64,000 nt of DNA from Acidimicrobiia bacterium (GCA_947476745.1 CANJRG010000011.1:1-64000); one strand, 5' to 3'; positions 8,064 through 18,918 are shown, counted from the first letter of the stretch. Program-made: numbers and translations. Notes: generated by a model from the letters alone, not told the origin.

Positions 8064-8894
8064 TCAGTCGGCGGTGGCGATCTCGATGCGGTCCTGGGCC
8101 CACGAACGGGCCTGGCGCAATGCCTCCTCGGCCTGGCTGAGGATCTCGACCTTGTCGAAGGCGTGGGCCGGGTAGCAGGCCACGCCGGCCCAGACGGTAT
8201 GGGCGGTCCCGGACTCGGCGAGGTGGTTGCGGATCCGTTCGACGGTCCAGATGGCACCGTTCTCGGGGGTGTCCTCGAGCACCAGGGCATAGCGCCCATC
8301 GTCGAGGCGGCACGCGGTGTCGGCCTCGCGCAGGGTCCGGCGCAGAGCAGTGGTGACGAGGTCGGCGTCGGCGCCCTTCGTGACCTCCGAGGGGCGGCCC
8401 TCGACGACGTCGAGCAGGACCAACGCCACCGGGCGCAGGCGGCGGCGGGCTGCGGCGATGCGAGCCTCGAGAGCGACCTCGAAGTAGGCCTCGCTGAACA
8501 GCCCGGTCAGGGCGTCGGTCAGCACGTGCTGGCTGGCCCTGGTGTTCGTCGGCCCGGTCTGGCTCAGCGGGCCGGGCGCCATGCCCGCCGCGGTCGATGC
8601 GGCGGCGCGGGCGGCGTTCTCCAGCAGCTCGATGCGCTGTTGCATGGCCTGCTCGCGCAGCCGGGCCATGTCAAGCTCCTCGTCGAGCTCGGTGACCCGT
8701 AGGGCATCGGTCGCGGCGTCGCTGGCAGCGGTCGACGCGGCCGGAGTCGAACCCTTGCGGCTCATCACGCCGGCCCCGAGGGCCAGTCCACCGGCGGCCA
8801 GCCCCAACAGCGGTTGGGCGGTGGTCACGGCTGCGACCCCCGATACCGCGCCGAGGGCGCCCACCAGTACCGATTGCAGTCCCTGTGCTCGCAC
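8064..8894 (-). CDS. Membrane-anchored protein with a degenerate GGDEF domain
   Basis: About 276 residues. The N-terminal part forms a hydrophobic hairpin (VLVGALGAVSGVAAVTTA then LLGLAAGGLALGAGVM), followed by a helical coiled-coil-like linker (TELDEELDMARLREQAMQQR). A GGDEF-type fold follows: DALTGLFSEAYFEVALEARI and RPVALVLLDVVEG. The signature loop reads DDGRYALVL in place of GGDEFAVLL, so cyclase activity is unlikely; it may bind c-di-GMP or GTP, or be structural. The GTG at 8894 is the best in-frame start upstream of the membrane hairpin, but the start is uncertain. Confidence 0.65.
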   Translation of the reverse strand: MRAQGLQSVLVGALGAVSGVAAVTTAQPLLGLAAGGLALGAGVMSRKGSTPAASTAASDAATDALRVTELDEELDMARLREQAMQQRIELLENAARAAASTAAGMAPGPLSQTGPTNTRASQHVLTDALTGLFSEAYFEVALEARIAAARRRLRPVALVLLDVVEGRPSEVTKGADADLVTTALRRTLREADTACRLDDGRYALVLEDTPENGAIWTVERIRNHLAESGTAHTVWAGVACYPAHAFDKVEILSQAEEALRQARSWAQDRIEIATAD

Positions 8895-8982
8895 GGAACG
8901 TGCATCGGCTGACGCCGGGTCGGTCTGAAGGCGACCGTCAGGGTTGCCCCGCCAGGACTGGCACAATCCCCAGCCGGGAGGA

Positions 8983-9004
8983 GACCCGGGGCGCACCCCG
9001 GGTC
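8983..9004. terminator. Hairpin downstream of the mutase gene
   Basis: GACCCGGGG, a four-base loop and CCCCGGGTC lie nine bases past the mutase stop codon. It is a perfect nine-base stem without a T run. Confidence 0.45.
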
Positions 9005-9012
9005 CGGCTCGC

Positions 9013-10974
9013 TCAGTCGGCGGCGGCCCGGTGCGCCACCGCGAGGTCGACGATGTCGCCCATGATTCGCCCGAACTCGAAGTCCTTCGGGGTGTAGACC
9101 GCGGCGACACCCGCGGCGAGCAGCTGCGGCCGATCCTCCTCGGGGATGATGCCACCGACGATCAGCGGGGCTTCGCAGCCCTCGCCGCGGACCAGCCGCA
9201 GCACCTCCGGGACGAGGGACAGATGCGAGCCCGACAGGATCGACAGGCCGATGACGTCGGGGTCCTCGTCGCGGGCGGTGGCCGCGATCTGGGCCGGGGT
9301 CAGACGGATGCCCTGGTAGATGACCTCCATGCCGGCGTCGCGGGCGGCGACGGCGACCTGCTCGGCACCGTTGGAGTGCCCGTCGAGACCGGGCTTGGCC
9401 ACCAGCAGGCGCGGCGGTCCGCCCTCGATCTGCTGCACCCGCCGGGCCACATCGGTCAGCGACTCGGTGCGGCGACGCCCGACGGCGGCGGCCACCCCGG
9501 TCGGCGCCCGGTACTCCCCGAACACCTCGCGCAGGGCGTCGGCCCATTCACCGGTGGTCCCGCCGGCGGCGGCGAAGGCGATGGTGGCCGCCATGATGTT
9601 CTCCTCGGAGGCCGCAACGCGGCGCAGCTCCTGCAGGGCGGCGCCCACCGTGGCGGCGTCGCGGCCGGCCCGCCAGGCGGCGAGGTCGGCGACCAGCTCG
9701 GCCTCGACCGCCGGGTCGACCTTCTGGATGCGGGCCTCACCGTCGCCGGCGAGGGCCGAGGCTTCGCTCTCGACGTAGTCGTTGACCCCGACCACCATCT
9801 GCTCGCGACCCTCGATGCGGCGCAGCCGTTCGGTGTGGGACTGCACCAGGCGGCCCTTGAGCTCCCCGATCGCGGCGAAGGCACCGCCGAGGGCCAGGAC
9901 CTCGTCGAGCTCCGCCTGGGCGGCCTCGATGAGCTCCGCGGTGCGGGCCTCGATCACCTTGGAGCCGTCGAAGATGTCCTCGTACTCGAGCAGGTCGCTC
10001 TCGAAGGCCAGGACCTGCTGCATCCGCAGCGACCACTGCTGGTCCCACGGGGTGGGCAGCCCGAGGGCCTCGTTCCAGGCCGGCAGCTGGATGGAGCGGG
10101 CCCGGGCCCGCTTGGACAGCGACACGCCGAGCATCTCGAGCACGATGCGCTGGACGTTGTTCTCCGGCTGGGCCTCGGTCAGGCCCAGCGAGTTCACCTG
10201 CACGCCGTAGCGGAACCGGCGGGCCTTGGCGTCGGTGACGCCGTAACGCTCGAGGCCGATGCGGTCCCACATCGCGGTGAAGGCCCGCATCTTGCAGACC
10301 TCCTCGACGAAGCGGATGCCGGCGTTGCAGAAGAACGAGATGGAGGCGAACACCGCCGGGAACCCCTCGTCGTCGACCTGGCCGGACGCCTTGACGGCGT
10401 CGAGCACGTCGATGGCCGTGGCCAGGGCGAAGGCCAGCTCCTGCACCGGCGTCGCGCCCGCCTCCTGCAGGTGGTAGGAGCAGACGTTGATGGGGTTCCA
10501 ATGGGGGATGTGGTGGTGGCAGTACGCCACCATGTCCACGATCAGCCGCCGCGACTGCGCCGGCGGGAAGATGTAGGTCCCCCGCGACAGGTACTCCTTG
10601 ACGATGTCGTTCTGGGTGGTGCCACGCAGCAGGGCAGGCTCGACGCCCTGTTCGGCGGCGTTGGCCACGTAGAGACCCAACAGCCAGGCGGCGGTGGCGT
10701 TGATGGTCATCGACGTGTTCATACGGTCGAGCGGGATCGACTCGAGCAGGGTTCGCAGATGGCCGAGGTGCGACACCGGCACGCCGACCTTGCCGACCTC
10801 GCCCTTGGCCTGGGGCGCGTCGGGGTCGTAGCCGGTCTGGGAGGGCAGGTCGAAGGCGATCGACAACCCGGTCTGGCCCTTGGCCAGGTTGGTCCGGTAC
10901 AGCGTGTTCGACGCCCGGGCCGTCGAGTGCCCGGAGTACGTACGCATGAGCCACGGTTGATCGCGCGGTGCCAT
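9013..10974 (-). CDS. meaA: Ethylmalonyl-CoA mutase-like protein (MeaA family)
   Basis: A 653-residue adenosylcobalamin-dependent acyl-CoA mutase with the catalytic barrel and the B12 domain in one chain. The start, PWLMRTYSGHSTARASN, is that of the MeaA/ethylmalonyl-CoA mutase group rather than of methylmalonyl-CoA mutase large subunits. Further features are LNTSMTINATAAWLL-type NTSMTINATAAWLLGLY, GTTQNDIVKEYLSRGTYIFP and FRYGVQVNSLGLTEAQPENN. The C-terminal domain carries the base-off cobalamin motif KPGLDGHSNGAEQVA (DxHxxG variant), then GLSILSGSH and IVGGIIP. It would convert ethylmalonyl-CoA to methylsuccinyl-CoA, or a related isomerisation. No crotonyl-CoA carboxylase/reductase is in the window, so the pathway is unproven. 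Confidence 0.85.
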   Translation of the reverse strand: MAPRDQPWLMRTYSGHSTARASNTLYRTNLAKGQTGLSIAFDLPSQTGYDPDAPQAKGEVGKVGVPVSHLGHLRTLLESIPLDRMNTSMTINATAAWLLGLYVANAAEQGVEPALLRGTTQNDIVKEYLSRGTYIFPPAQSRRLIVDMVAYCHHHIPHWNPINVCSYHLQEAGATPVQELAFALATAIDVLDAVKASGQVDDEGFPAVFASISFFCNAGIRFVEEVCKMRAFTAMWDRIGLERYGVTDAKARRFRYGVQVNSLGLTEAQPENNVQRIVLEMLGVSLSKRARARSIQLPAWNEALGLPTPWDQQWSLRMQQVLAFESDLLEYEDIFDGSKVIEARTAELIEAAQAELDEVLALGGAFAAIGELKGRLVQSHTERLRRIEGREQMVVGVNDYVESEASALAGDGEARIQKVDPAVEAELVADLAAWRAGRDAATVGAALQELRRVAASEENIMAATIAFAAAGGTTGEWADALREVFGEYRAPTGVAAAVGRRRTESLTDVARRVQQIEGGPPRLLVAKPGLDGHSNGAEQVAVAARDAGMEVIYQGIRLTPAQIAATARDEDPDVIGLSILSGSHLSLVPEVLRLVRGEGCEAPLIVGGIIPEEDRPQLLAAGVAAVYTPKDFEFGRIMGDIVDLAVAHRAAAD

Positions 10975-10980
10975 GTCGCC

Positions 10981-10986
10981 ATTGTG
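10981..10986 (-). promoter_or_regulatory. Possible -10 element for the mutase gene
   Basis: CACAAT on the minus strand, six bases before the ATG at 10974. It is weaker than the TAnnnT boxes elsewhere. Confidence 0.4.
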
Positions 10987-11058
10987 AACGCAGCGGTCGC
11001 CCGACGGCGAGCCAGGCCCGGCGGCGGCTCGTTCGGCAGGTTGGGTCCCGGCGCCTTC

Positions 11059-11733
11059 TCAGATGGCGGGACCGGCCGGCAACCGCTCGGGCAGCGGACG
11101 TTCGAGGGCCTGTCGGAGCCGCTCGAGGTACTGCTCGCGGGGCAGCGCCACCGCCCCCAGCGACGCCAGGTGCGGGGTGAGCCACTGGCAGTCCACCAGC
11201 GTGTCGGGATGGTCGTCGAGCAGGCTGATCAGGGCGACGAGCGCCACCTTGGACGCATCGGTCTCGAGATGGAACATCGATTCGCCGGCGAAGAGGCCAC
11301 CGATGGCAACCCCGTACAGCCCTCCCACCAGCCGGCCGTCGCGCCAGGTCTCCACCGAGTGCGCCCAGCCCAGCGTGTGCAGCTTCGTGTAGGCCCGCAC
11401 GATGTCCCGGTTGATCCAGGCATGGGGACGCCGGGGGTCGGCACAGGAGAGCATCACGTCCCGGAAGGCGGTGTCGATGCGGATCTCGAAGCGGCTCATG
11501 GCCTTGCGCAGCGACCGGCCCACGGTAAGCCCACCGTGCAGGAACACCCCGCGCTGGTCCGGCGACCACCAGCCGACCTGGTTGCGTCGGACGTGCATGG
11601 GGAAGACCCCGTTGCGGTAGGCGTGCAGCAAGGTGCCGGGCTCGAGGTCGGCGCCCACCCCGATCACGCCCGACTCGTCGGCCTGCTCGAGGGGCGGGAA
11701 CACCCAGGGCGTCGGCGGGGGCTCGATCGGCAT
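11059..11733 (-). CDS. aat: Leucyl/phenylalanyl-tRNA--protein transferase
   Basis: A 224-residue enzyme that adds Leu or Phe from tRNA to proteins with N-terminal Arg or Lys, marking them for ClpS/ClpAP decay (N-end rule). Motifs are WVFPPLEQADESGVIGVGAD, LHAYRNGVFPMH, WWSPDQRGVF and HAWINRDIVRAYTKLH. VGGLYGVAIGGLFAGESMFH and DCQWLTPHLASLGA complete the Aat pattern. A CACACT hexamer lies seven bases before the ATG. Length matches the family. Confidence 0.95.
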   Translation of the reverse strand: MPIEPPPTPWVFPPLEQADESGVIGVGADLEPGTLLHAYRNGVFPMHVRRNQVGWWSPDQRGVFLHGGLTVGRSLRKAMSRFEIRIDTAFRDVMLSCADPRRPHAWINRDIVRAYTKLHTLGWAHSVETWRDGRLVGGLYGVAIGGLFAGESMFHLETDASKVALVALISLLDDHPDTLVDCQWLTPHLASLGAVALPREQYLERLRQALERPLPERLPAGPAI

Positions 11734-11740
11734 CGGATCC

Positions 11741-11746
11741 AGTGTG
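11741..11746 (-). promoter_or_regulatory. Possible -10 element for aat
   Basis: CACACT on the minus strand, seven bases before the ATG at 11733. Confidence 0.4.
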
Positions 11747-11812
11747 CACCCGCCGGCGGTGCCATGCCGAGTGATCCCGACCCTCCGCGGCGAGCGCCGC
11801 CGGCCCGGCCGC

Positions 11813-11818
11813 TAGCTT
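11813..11818 (+). promoter_or_regulatory. -10 element for the methyltransferase-fragment gene
   Basis: TAGCTT with an eight-base spacer to the ATG at 11827. It diverges from aat. Confidence 0.45.
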
Positions 11819-11826
11819 GCCCGGTC

Positions 11827-12393
11827 ATGCTGCGCCTGCCCCGCCTTCGAGTCGACCGCGGCAGCTGTCTGCCGCCCGCGCTACGTGCCGAGCTGCAACG
11901 GCAACGACAACGCCTGCTGGCCGAGGGGGTTCGACGGGTCGTGGAGCTCGACGAGTTGGGCTGCGCTGCACCGGTCGGGCTGCCCGGCTCGTTCGACGTC
12001 CTCGGGGTAGCGAGCCTCGCCACCACCGCCGATCCTGCCGCGGTGCTGCGCCGGGCCCGCGCGGCGATGGGGCCCGACGGGCGTCTGCTGCTGTTCGAGC
12101 CCTATCGTCGTGCCCGCTGGTGGGGGACACTCACCGACGTCGTCGCACCGTTGGTGCGGCGCCTCACTGGCCTCAAGGTCAACCTGCCGGTCGCCGCCCT
12201 CGTCCGCGAGGCCGGGTTCGCGATCGGCACCATCGAAAGAGTCGCCATGCCAACCTCGATCGTGCCGCTGCGGTCCTTCTGCCTCATCGTGGGCTATCCG
12301 GTCGCCTCGAACGGTGCCGTCGATGCCGGTGTCGCTGCTGCCGCAGCCGGCGAGGGCGTGCAGGGCGTGCAGGCTGTGCAGGTCGGCCGATGA
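11827..12393 (+). CDS. Protein resembling the C-terminal half of a class I methyltransferase
   Basis: A 188-residue protein. GSFDVLGVASLATTADPAAV, AAMGPDGRLLLFEPYRRARW and LVREAGFAIGTIERV resemble motifs IV-VI of SAM-dependent methyltransferases (the 'LkpGGrLlflE' strand and the C-terminal 'aGF' strand). The N-terminal SAM-binding loop (E/DxGxGxG) is absent; its place is taken by a basic segment (LRAELQRQRQRLLAEGVRR). Three near-identical nine-base repeats give GVQGVQAVQV at the C-terminus. It may be a decayed enzyme, a regulatory homologue or an unrelated Rossmann-like protein. Its stop overlaps the next start by four bases. Confidence 0.55.
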   Translation: MLRLPRLRVDRGSCLPPALRAELQRQRQRLLAEGVRRVVELDELGCAAPVGLPGSFDVLGVASLATTADPAAVLRRARAAMGPDGRLLLFEPYRRARWWGTLTDVVAPLVRRLTGLKVNLPVAALVREAGFAIGTIERVAMPTSIVPLRSFCLIVGYPVASNGAVDAGVAAAAAGEGVQGVQAVQVGR

Positions 12394-13058
12394 GCGCTGG
12401 TCCGTTGGCCCTCGTCGGGACCGGCGAGTGGAGCGAGGCGTGCACCTTCGATGCCGAGCTGCTGGCCGAGAGCGGCAGCCCCGTGGTGACGGTGCTGCTG
12501 ACCGCGGCGGCCTATGAGCAGCCGGAGCTGGCCCATGGCCGTGCCGCCGCGCACTTCACCCGCTTGGGTGCGCAGGTCGAGGTCGTCGACGTGCTCGACC
12601 GCCGTGGCGCCTGCGACGAGGCTCGGGCGGCGCAGATGCGCGCCGCCCGGTTCGTGTACCTGGCCTCGGGCTCGGCGATGCACCTGCTGTCGGTGCTGAA
12701 GTCCACGCCGGTCTGGGATGCGTTGGTGGAGGCCCACCGCGGCGGTGCGGTGGTGGCTGCTGCGGGTTCGAGCGCATCGGTGCTGTGCGCCGACATGGTC
12801 GACCCCCGAGGCGGTGGGTTCGGGGTGGGTCTCGGTCTGGTGGGGGGCCTGAGCCTGATCCCTCGCTACGAGCAGTGGTCCACCGAGAAGTCGCGGCGCA
12901 CCATCCAGATGGCACCCAAGGGCCTGATCCTGGCTGGGGTTCCTGCGTCGAGCGCCCTGATCCGTCATCGCGACGGCCGCTGGGCGCCGGCCGGGGCGGA
13001 CGGTCTGCGGTTGTTCCGCGACGGGTTGCCGGCCGGGCTCGACGCGCTCAACGCCTGA
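12390..13058 (+). CDS. Peptidase S51-like (cyanophycinase/dipeptidase E fold) protein
   Basis: A 222-residue class I glutamine-amidotransferase-like protein of the S51 group. LALVGTGEWSEACTFDAELL opens the fold and VTVLLTAAAYEQPE follows. RAARFVYLASGSAMHLL and GAVVAAAGSSASVLCADMVD contain the nucleophile-elbow pattern (G-S-S-A), with a Ser rather than a Cys. GLGLVGGLSLIPRYEQW could provide the His region, but the expected His is not obvious. The gene is translationally coupled to the upstream methyltransferase-like gene. Activity is unproven. Confidence 0.7.
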   Translation: MSAGPLALVGTGEWSEACTFDAELLAESGSPVVTVLLTAAAYEQPELAHGRAAAHFTRLGAQVEVVDVLDRRGACDEARAAQMRAARFVYLASGSAMHLLSVLKSTPVWDALVEAHRGGAVVAAAGSSASVLCADMVDPRGGGFGVGLGLVGGLSLIPRYEQWSTEKSRRTIQMAPKGLILAGVPASSALIRHRDGRWAPAGADGLRLFRDGLPAGLDALNA

Positions 13059-13103
13059 GCGGGCCGGACACCGAAGCCCGGCCCCGACCCGGTCAGGACT
13101 CGG

Positions 13104-13955
13104 TCAGGACTCGGTGATCGTCACCGAGTTGATGATGACGGCCTCGGTCACGCCGGCGTCGTCGGTCCCAGCGGCCATGATGGCCGGCACCGTGGTGTCC
13201 ATCCCCGGGTCGACCTTGCCGAAGACCGTGTAGCTCGGGTTGGCGGTGAAGGGATTGCTCGGCCCGACGAAGATGAAGAACTGGCTGCCGTTGGTGTTGG
13301 GGCCGGAGTTGGCCATGGCCACCACACCCGGAACGTAGGCACTGGGTGAGGCCGGCAGCTCGTCGGCGAAGCTGTAGCCGGGGCCGCCGGTGCCGAGCCG
13401 ACCGTTCTTGGGGTTGGCGTCGCCTGCCTGGGCCACGAAGTCGTTCACGATCCGGTGGAACGGGACACCGTCGTAGTAGTGGTACCGCGACAGCACCACG
13501 AAGTTGTTCACCGCCAACGGGGCGGTCTTCGGGTCGAGGACGATGGTGAAGTCGCCCTTGTTGGTCGACACCACGGCCTTGTAGGTCTTGGCGGTGTCGA
13601 TGCACATCGCCGGTGCCGAGGCGAAGGTCGTGGTCCGCTCGTCGGACCCGTTGGCCGCCGGGCACGGGGTCGTCCCGGCAATGGTCTTGCCCGCAGCCGG
13701 GGCGCTCAGCGCCACGGTGGACGCGGTGGTCTCGTCCGCCACCGAGGTGGAGGTGGGGTTCTGCGCCGTGTCGGTGCTGCTGGAGTCCTCACGGGCGAAG
13801 GTGGCGTAGAGGAAGGCCGCCAGCAGCGCAACGGCCACCAGCCCGCCTACCTTGAGGACCCGCTTGAGGGTCTTGGCCTTCTCCTCGGCCTGCTGTGCAG
13901 CCTGGAGCTTCGATTGGCGGTTGGCGCGCTGCCGATCGCGCTTGGCGGTTCCCAT
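13104..13955 (-). CDS. Membrane-anchored cyclophilin-type peptidyl-prolyl isomerase
   Basis: A 283-residue protein with a basic coiled N-terminus (MGTAKRDRQRANRQSKLQAA), one membrane span (VLKVGGLVAVALLAAFLYAT), a Ser/Thr-rich linker and an extracellular cyclophilin domain. Domain motifs are FTIVLDPKTAPLAVNNFVVL, YYDGVPFHRIVNDFVAQAGD, GPGYSFADELP, VAMANSGPNTNGSQFFIFVG and YTVFGKV. The catalytic Arg (FHRI) and the QFF triplet are kept. The ATG at 13955 is used because a TAGCGT hexamer lies ten bases upstream and overlaps the alternative GTG. It probably folds secreted proteins. Confidence 0.9.
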   Translation of the reverse strand: MGTAKRDRQRANRQSKLQAAQQAEEKAKTLKRVLKVGGLVAVALLAAFLYATFAREDSSSTDTAQNPTSTSVADETTASTVALSAPAAGKTIAGTTPCPAANGSDERTTTFASAPAMCIDTAKTYKAVVSTNKGDFTIVLDPKTAPLAVNNFVVLSRYHYYDGVPFHRIVNDFVAQAGDANPKNGRLGTGGPGYSFADELPASPSAYVPGVVAMANSGPNTNGSQFFIFVGPSNPFTANPSYTVFGKVDPGMDTTVPAIMAAGTDDAGVTEAVIINSVTITES

Positions 13956-14182
13956 ACGGGCCGTCACGCTAGCAATCCCCTCGCGTCGCGCCGTTGCCGC
14001 GCGTCCAAGTGCCTGTCCGGTACCCGTCCGAGCGCCTGACCCGGTGGCGGGTCGATCGGCGGCGGCGCCCCTGCCGCCTCGCAGCGCCGGGTAGGGGGAG
14101 GGGTCCGCCGCCGAGTATTCTGCGTGCGCTGCTTGGTGCTGGGTGAGGCGGGGGCGGGTCGTCCCCCGGAAGGATGTTGGCG

Positions 14183-15397
14183 ATGCCGTTGGTCGTCCAG
14201 AAGTTCGGCGGCACCTCGGTCGGCGATGCCGAGCGGATCCGTCAGGTTGCCGATCACGTGGCGCGCACGGTCCGGCGCGGCAACCAGGTCGTGCTGGTGG
14301 TGTCGGCCATGGGCAAGGAGACCGACGAGTTGCTCCGGCTCGCCGACGCCGTGGCCCGTGATCGGCATGGCCGGGAGATGGACATGCTCATCACCGCCGG
14401 CGAACGCAAGGCCATAGCGTTGGTGGCCATGGCCCTGCACGATCAGGGCATCGAGGGCGCCAGCTTCACCGGCAGCCAGGCCGGCTTCGTCACCGACACC
14501 AACCATCAGAACGCCAAGATCCTCGATCTGCGCACCGACCGCATCCGCGCTGCGCTCGACGCCGGCATGGTGCCGGTGGTCGCCGGTGCCCAGGGAGTCT
14601 CGACGGCCAACGACGTCACCTTCCTGGGTCGGGGCGGCTCGGACACCACCGCGGTGGCGCTGGCGTACGCGCTCGGGGCCGACGTCTGCGAGCTGTACAC
14701 CGACGTGTCCGGCGTGTTCTCCGCGGACCCTCGCCTGGTTCCCGCCGCCCGCAAGATGTCCACGGTGAGCTTCGACGAGCTGCTGGAGATGACCGCCACG
14801 GGGTGTCCCAAGCCGGCGATGCGGTCGGTGGAGTTCGCCCGGAGTTACAACGTGCCCCTACACATCCGCTCGGCCTTCACCTGGGAGACCGGCACCTGGG
14901 TCAAGGAGGAAGACGACACCATGGAACAAGCGAGTGTCATCGCCGTCACCAGCGACACCAGCGACGGCAAGATCACCGTTTCGGGCCTCGCGGACCGCCC
15001 CGGGGTGGCCGGCATGCTCTTCCGGCGCCTCGCTGATGACGGGGTGAACGTCGACATGATCGTGCAGAACATGTCGGTGGACGGCATCGCTGACATCTCC
15101 TTCACCGTGCCGACCGAGCACTTCGAGCTGTCCTTGCGCATCGCCCGTGAGGCGCTCGGCGAGGTGGGAGCCCGTGACGTGTCCGGCGACGCCGAGATGG
15201 CCAAGGTGTCCATCGTCGGTTCGGGGATGAAGACCGACCCCGGGGTGGCGGCCCGGATGTTCGAGACGCTGGCCGAGGCGGGCATCAACATCGAGATGAT
15301 CTCTACCTCGCCGATCCGTACCAGCTGCATCATCCGGCGCGAGCACGCCGAGACCGCGGTGACCGCCCTGCACGCAGCGTTCGGGCTGGGCGGCTGA
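14183..15397 (+). CDS. lysC: Aspartate kinase
   Basis: Phosphorylates aspartate, the first step towards Lys, Thr, Met and diaminopimelate. The 404 residues begin PLVVQKFGGTSVGDAERIR, with the kinase K-F-G-G-T-S motif. GRGGSDTTAVALAYALGAD and CELYTDVSGVFSADPRLVP complete the catalytic domain. Two ACT domains follow from about residue 265 (VTSDTSDGKITVSGLADRPG; KVSIVGSGMKTDPGVAARMF), giving feedback control. GGAAGG at 14168-14173 lies nine bases before the ATG at 14183 but directly abuts an earlier ATG, so 14183 is preferred. An internal start for a separate beta subunit, known in this family, is possible but not shown. Confidence 0.96.
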   Translation: MPLVVQKFGGTSVGDAERIRQVADHVARTVRRGNQVVLVVSAMGKETDELLRLADAVARDRHGREMDMLITAGERKAIALVAMALHDQGIEGASFTGSQAGFVTDTNHQNAKILDLRTDRIRAALDAGMVPVVAGAQGVSTANDVTFLGRGGSDTTAVALAYALGADVCELYTDVSGVFSADPRLVPAARKMSTVSFDELLEMTATGCPKPAMRSVEFARSYNVPLHIRSAFTWETGTWVKEEDDTMEQASVIAVTSDTSDGKITVSGLADRPGVAGMLFRRLADDGVNVDMIVQNMSVDGIADISFTVPTEHFELSLRIAREALGEVGARDVSGDAEMAKVSIVGSGMKTDPGVAARMFETLAEAGINIEMISTSPIRTSCIIRREHAETAVTALHAAFGLGG

Positions 15398-17837
<2,440 letters not shown>

Positions 17838-17928
17838 GCGGTACACATCGACCGGGTGGGTCGCAGCACGGATGGGCCGATCGCCCCGCAGCCCCGCAAC
17901 GGATCGTGCGCGCCGCGCCGGGCAGAGG

Positions 17929-18222
17929 TCAGGGGGTGGGTTCGGACCGGTACCGTTCCATGGCGTCGTCGAGGGACAGGCCCAGCTGGTTGGCCAGCGA
18001 CGCAGTCCAGGCCAGCACGTCGCCGAGCTCGTGCAGCTGCTGCTCGGGGCTGCCCTTGCGGACCGCCTGGGCCAGCTCACCGAGTTCCTCGCACAGCCAT
18101 GCCACGGTGGCGGCGATGCCACGGCCCCGGTCCTGCTCGCCGTAGAGGCGCTCCATGAGCGCCTGCACCTCGTCGAGGTCCATGGAGGACCCGCCCGTGG
18201 ACCGCCCGGGTTCCGTCACCAT
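17929..18222 (-). CDS. MazG-like nucleotide pyrophosphohydrolase
   Basis: A 97-residue single-domain all-alpha NTP pyrophosphatase that would hydrolyse a (d)NTP to NMP and PPi. The metal-binding signature is clear: CEELGELAQAV (E-E-x-x-E) followed by HELGDVLAW (E-x-x-D). The ATG at 18222 lies just after the DUF3499 stop; an internal ATG at 18183 (MDLDEVQ) would give 84 residues and is nearly as likely. It is probably co-transcribed with the DUF3499 gene. The substrate is unknown. Confidence 0.8.
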   Translation of the reverse strand: MVTEPGRSTGGSSMDLDEVQALMERLYGEQDRGRGIAATVAWLCEELGELAQAVRKGSPEQQLHELGDVLAWTASLANQLGLSLDDAMERYRSEPTP

Positions 18223-18230
18223 GGTCCGCG

Positions 18231-18752
18231 TCAGCCGACGGCGCGGCTGGTGCGGAAGGCCCGGGCCAGCATCGGGGTCTCGCCACCGGCGCTCAGCAGG
18301 GCCGAGGTGGCTGCCGACAGTTGGCTGTTCGCCCGGTGCAGCTCCTGCAGCGCCGGGTTGAGGGCCGGTGAGGGACGGCCGCTGTCGGATGGCGCGGTCG
18401 CGGCCTCGGCGGCCGCCGGGCCACCAGGCAGGCCCACGTCGAGGCGCTGCGGGACAGCCGGGGCGTCGGACATAGCCGGGCTGCCCTTGCGGTTGCTGCG
18501 CCGCCGGGGCTTGGCCGCAGCCGTGTGGGCGGCCGGGGACGGCACCGCGAACAACCGCGGGGCATCGCGGAGATCGCGTCGTTCCCAGCCGACGGGTGGG
18601 GCGAGGTTGTCGGCGTGTGGTGCGCACAGCACGTTCACCGACTCGACGCTGGTCTCGAGATCGCCGATCCACACGATCTGCCGACGAGGATCCGCCGCAA
18701 CGGCGGCTGCGGCACTGCGGGAGCAGCCAGGCCGCTCACAAACTCCACCCAT
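18231..18752 (-). CDS. DUF3499 family protein
   Basis: A 173-residue actinobacteria-specific protein of unknown function. The N-terminal core shows CERPGCSRSAAAAVA, DLETSVESVNVLCAPHADNL and PPVGWERRDL, matching DUF3499, including the paired Cys and the C-x-x-H site that suggest metal binding. The tail beyond residue 70 is Ala/Pro-rich and probably disordered. TAAGCT ends seven bases before the ATG, so the message is probably leaderless. Confidence 0.85.
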   Translation of the reverse strand: MGGVCERPGCSRSAAAAVAADPRRQIVWIGDLETSVESVNVLCAPHADNLAPPVGWERRDLRDAPRLFAVPSPAAHTAAAKPRRRSNRKGSPAMSDAPAVPQRLDVGLPGGPAAAEAATAPSDSGRPSPALNPALQELHRANSQLSAATSALLSAGGETPMLARAFRTSRAVG

Positions 18753-18759
18753 GTAATTC

Positions 18760-18765
18760 AGCTTA
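18760..18765 (-). promoter_or_regulatory. -10 element of a leaderless promoter for the DUF3499 gene
   Basis: TAAGCT on the minus strand, seven bases before the ATG at 18752. Confidence 0.55.
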
Positions 18766-18782
18766 GCCCCTGGTGGCCGGGC

Positions 18783-18819
18783 AAAAAAAGCCGGAGCCCA
18801 GGCCGACGGCCTGGGCTCC
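18783..18819 (-). terminator. Rho-independent terminator of tRNA-Pro
   Basis: A 12-base perfect stem (GGAGCCCAGGCC / GGCCTGGGCTCC) with a three-base loop is followed, on the minus strand, by GGC and seven T. It starts six bases after the tRNA. It is the only textbook T-tailed terminator I see in the window. Confidence 0.93.
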
Positions 18820-18824
18820 TGGGG

Positions 18825-18898
18825 TCGGGTGGGGGAGATTTGAACTCCCGGCCTCTGCGTCCCGAACGCAGCGCGCTGCCAAACTGCGCCACCACCCG
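18825..18898 (-). tRNA. tRNA-Pro (anticodon CGG)
   Basis: A 74-base cloverleaf read on the minus strand. The acceptor arms CGGGTGG and CCACCCG pair, with discriminator A. The anticodon arm CTGCG-TTCGGGA-CGCAG has CGG at the centre of the loop, and the T arm contains GTTCAAATC. The 3' CCA is not encoded. Confidence 0.95.
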
Positions 18899-18918
18899 TA
18901 ATGCGGAGGGGGACTCTA

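Noticed and set aside
9013-10974. Methylmalonyl-CoA mutase large subunit
   Set aside because: The N-terminus (PWLMRTYSGHSTA) and the single-chain length of 653 residues fit the MeaA group better.
8944-12393. A long plus-strand frame through the mutase and aat region
   Set aside because: Only its last part (from 11827) looks like protein; the rest is antisense to meaA and aat.
14174-14182. Earlier ATG for aspartate kinase
   Set aside because: The purine-rich binding site directly abuts it, whereas it is well spaced for the ATG at 14183.
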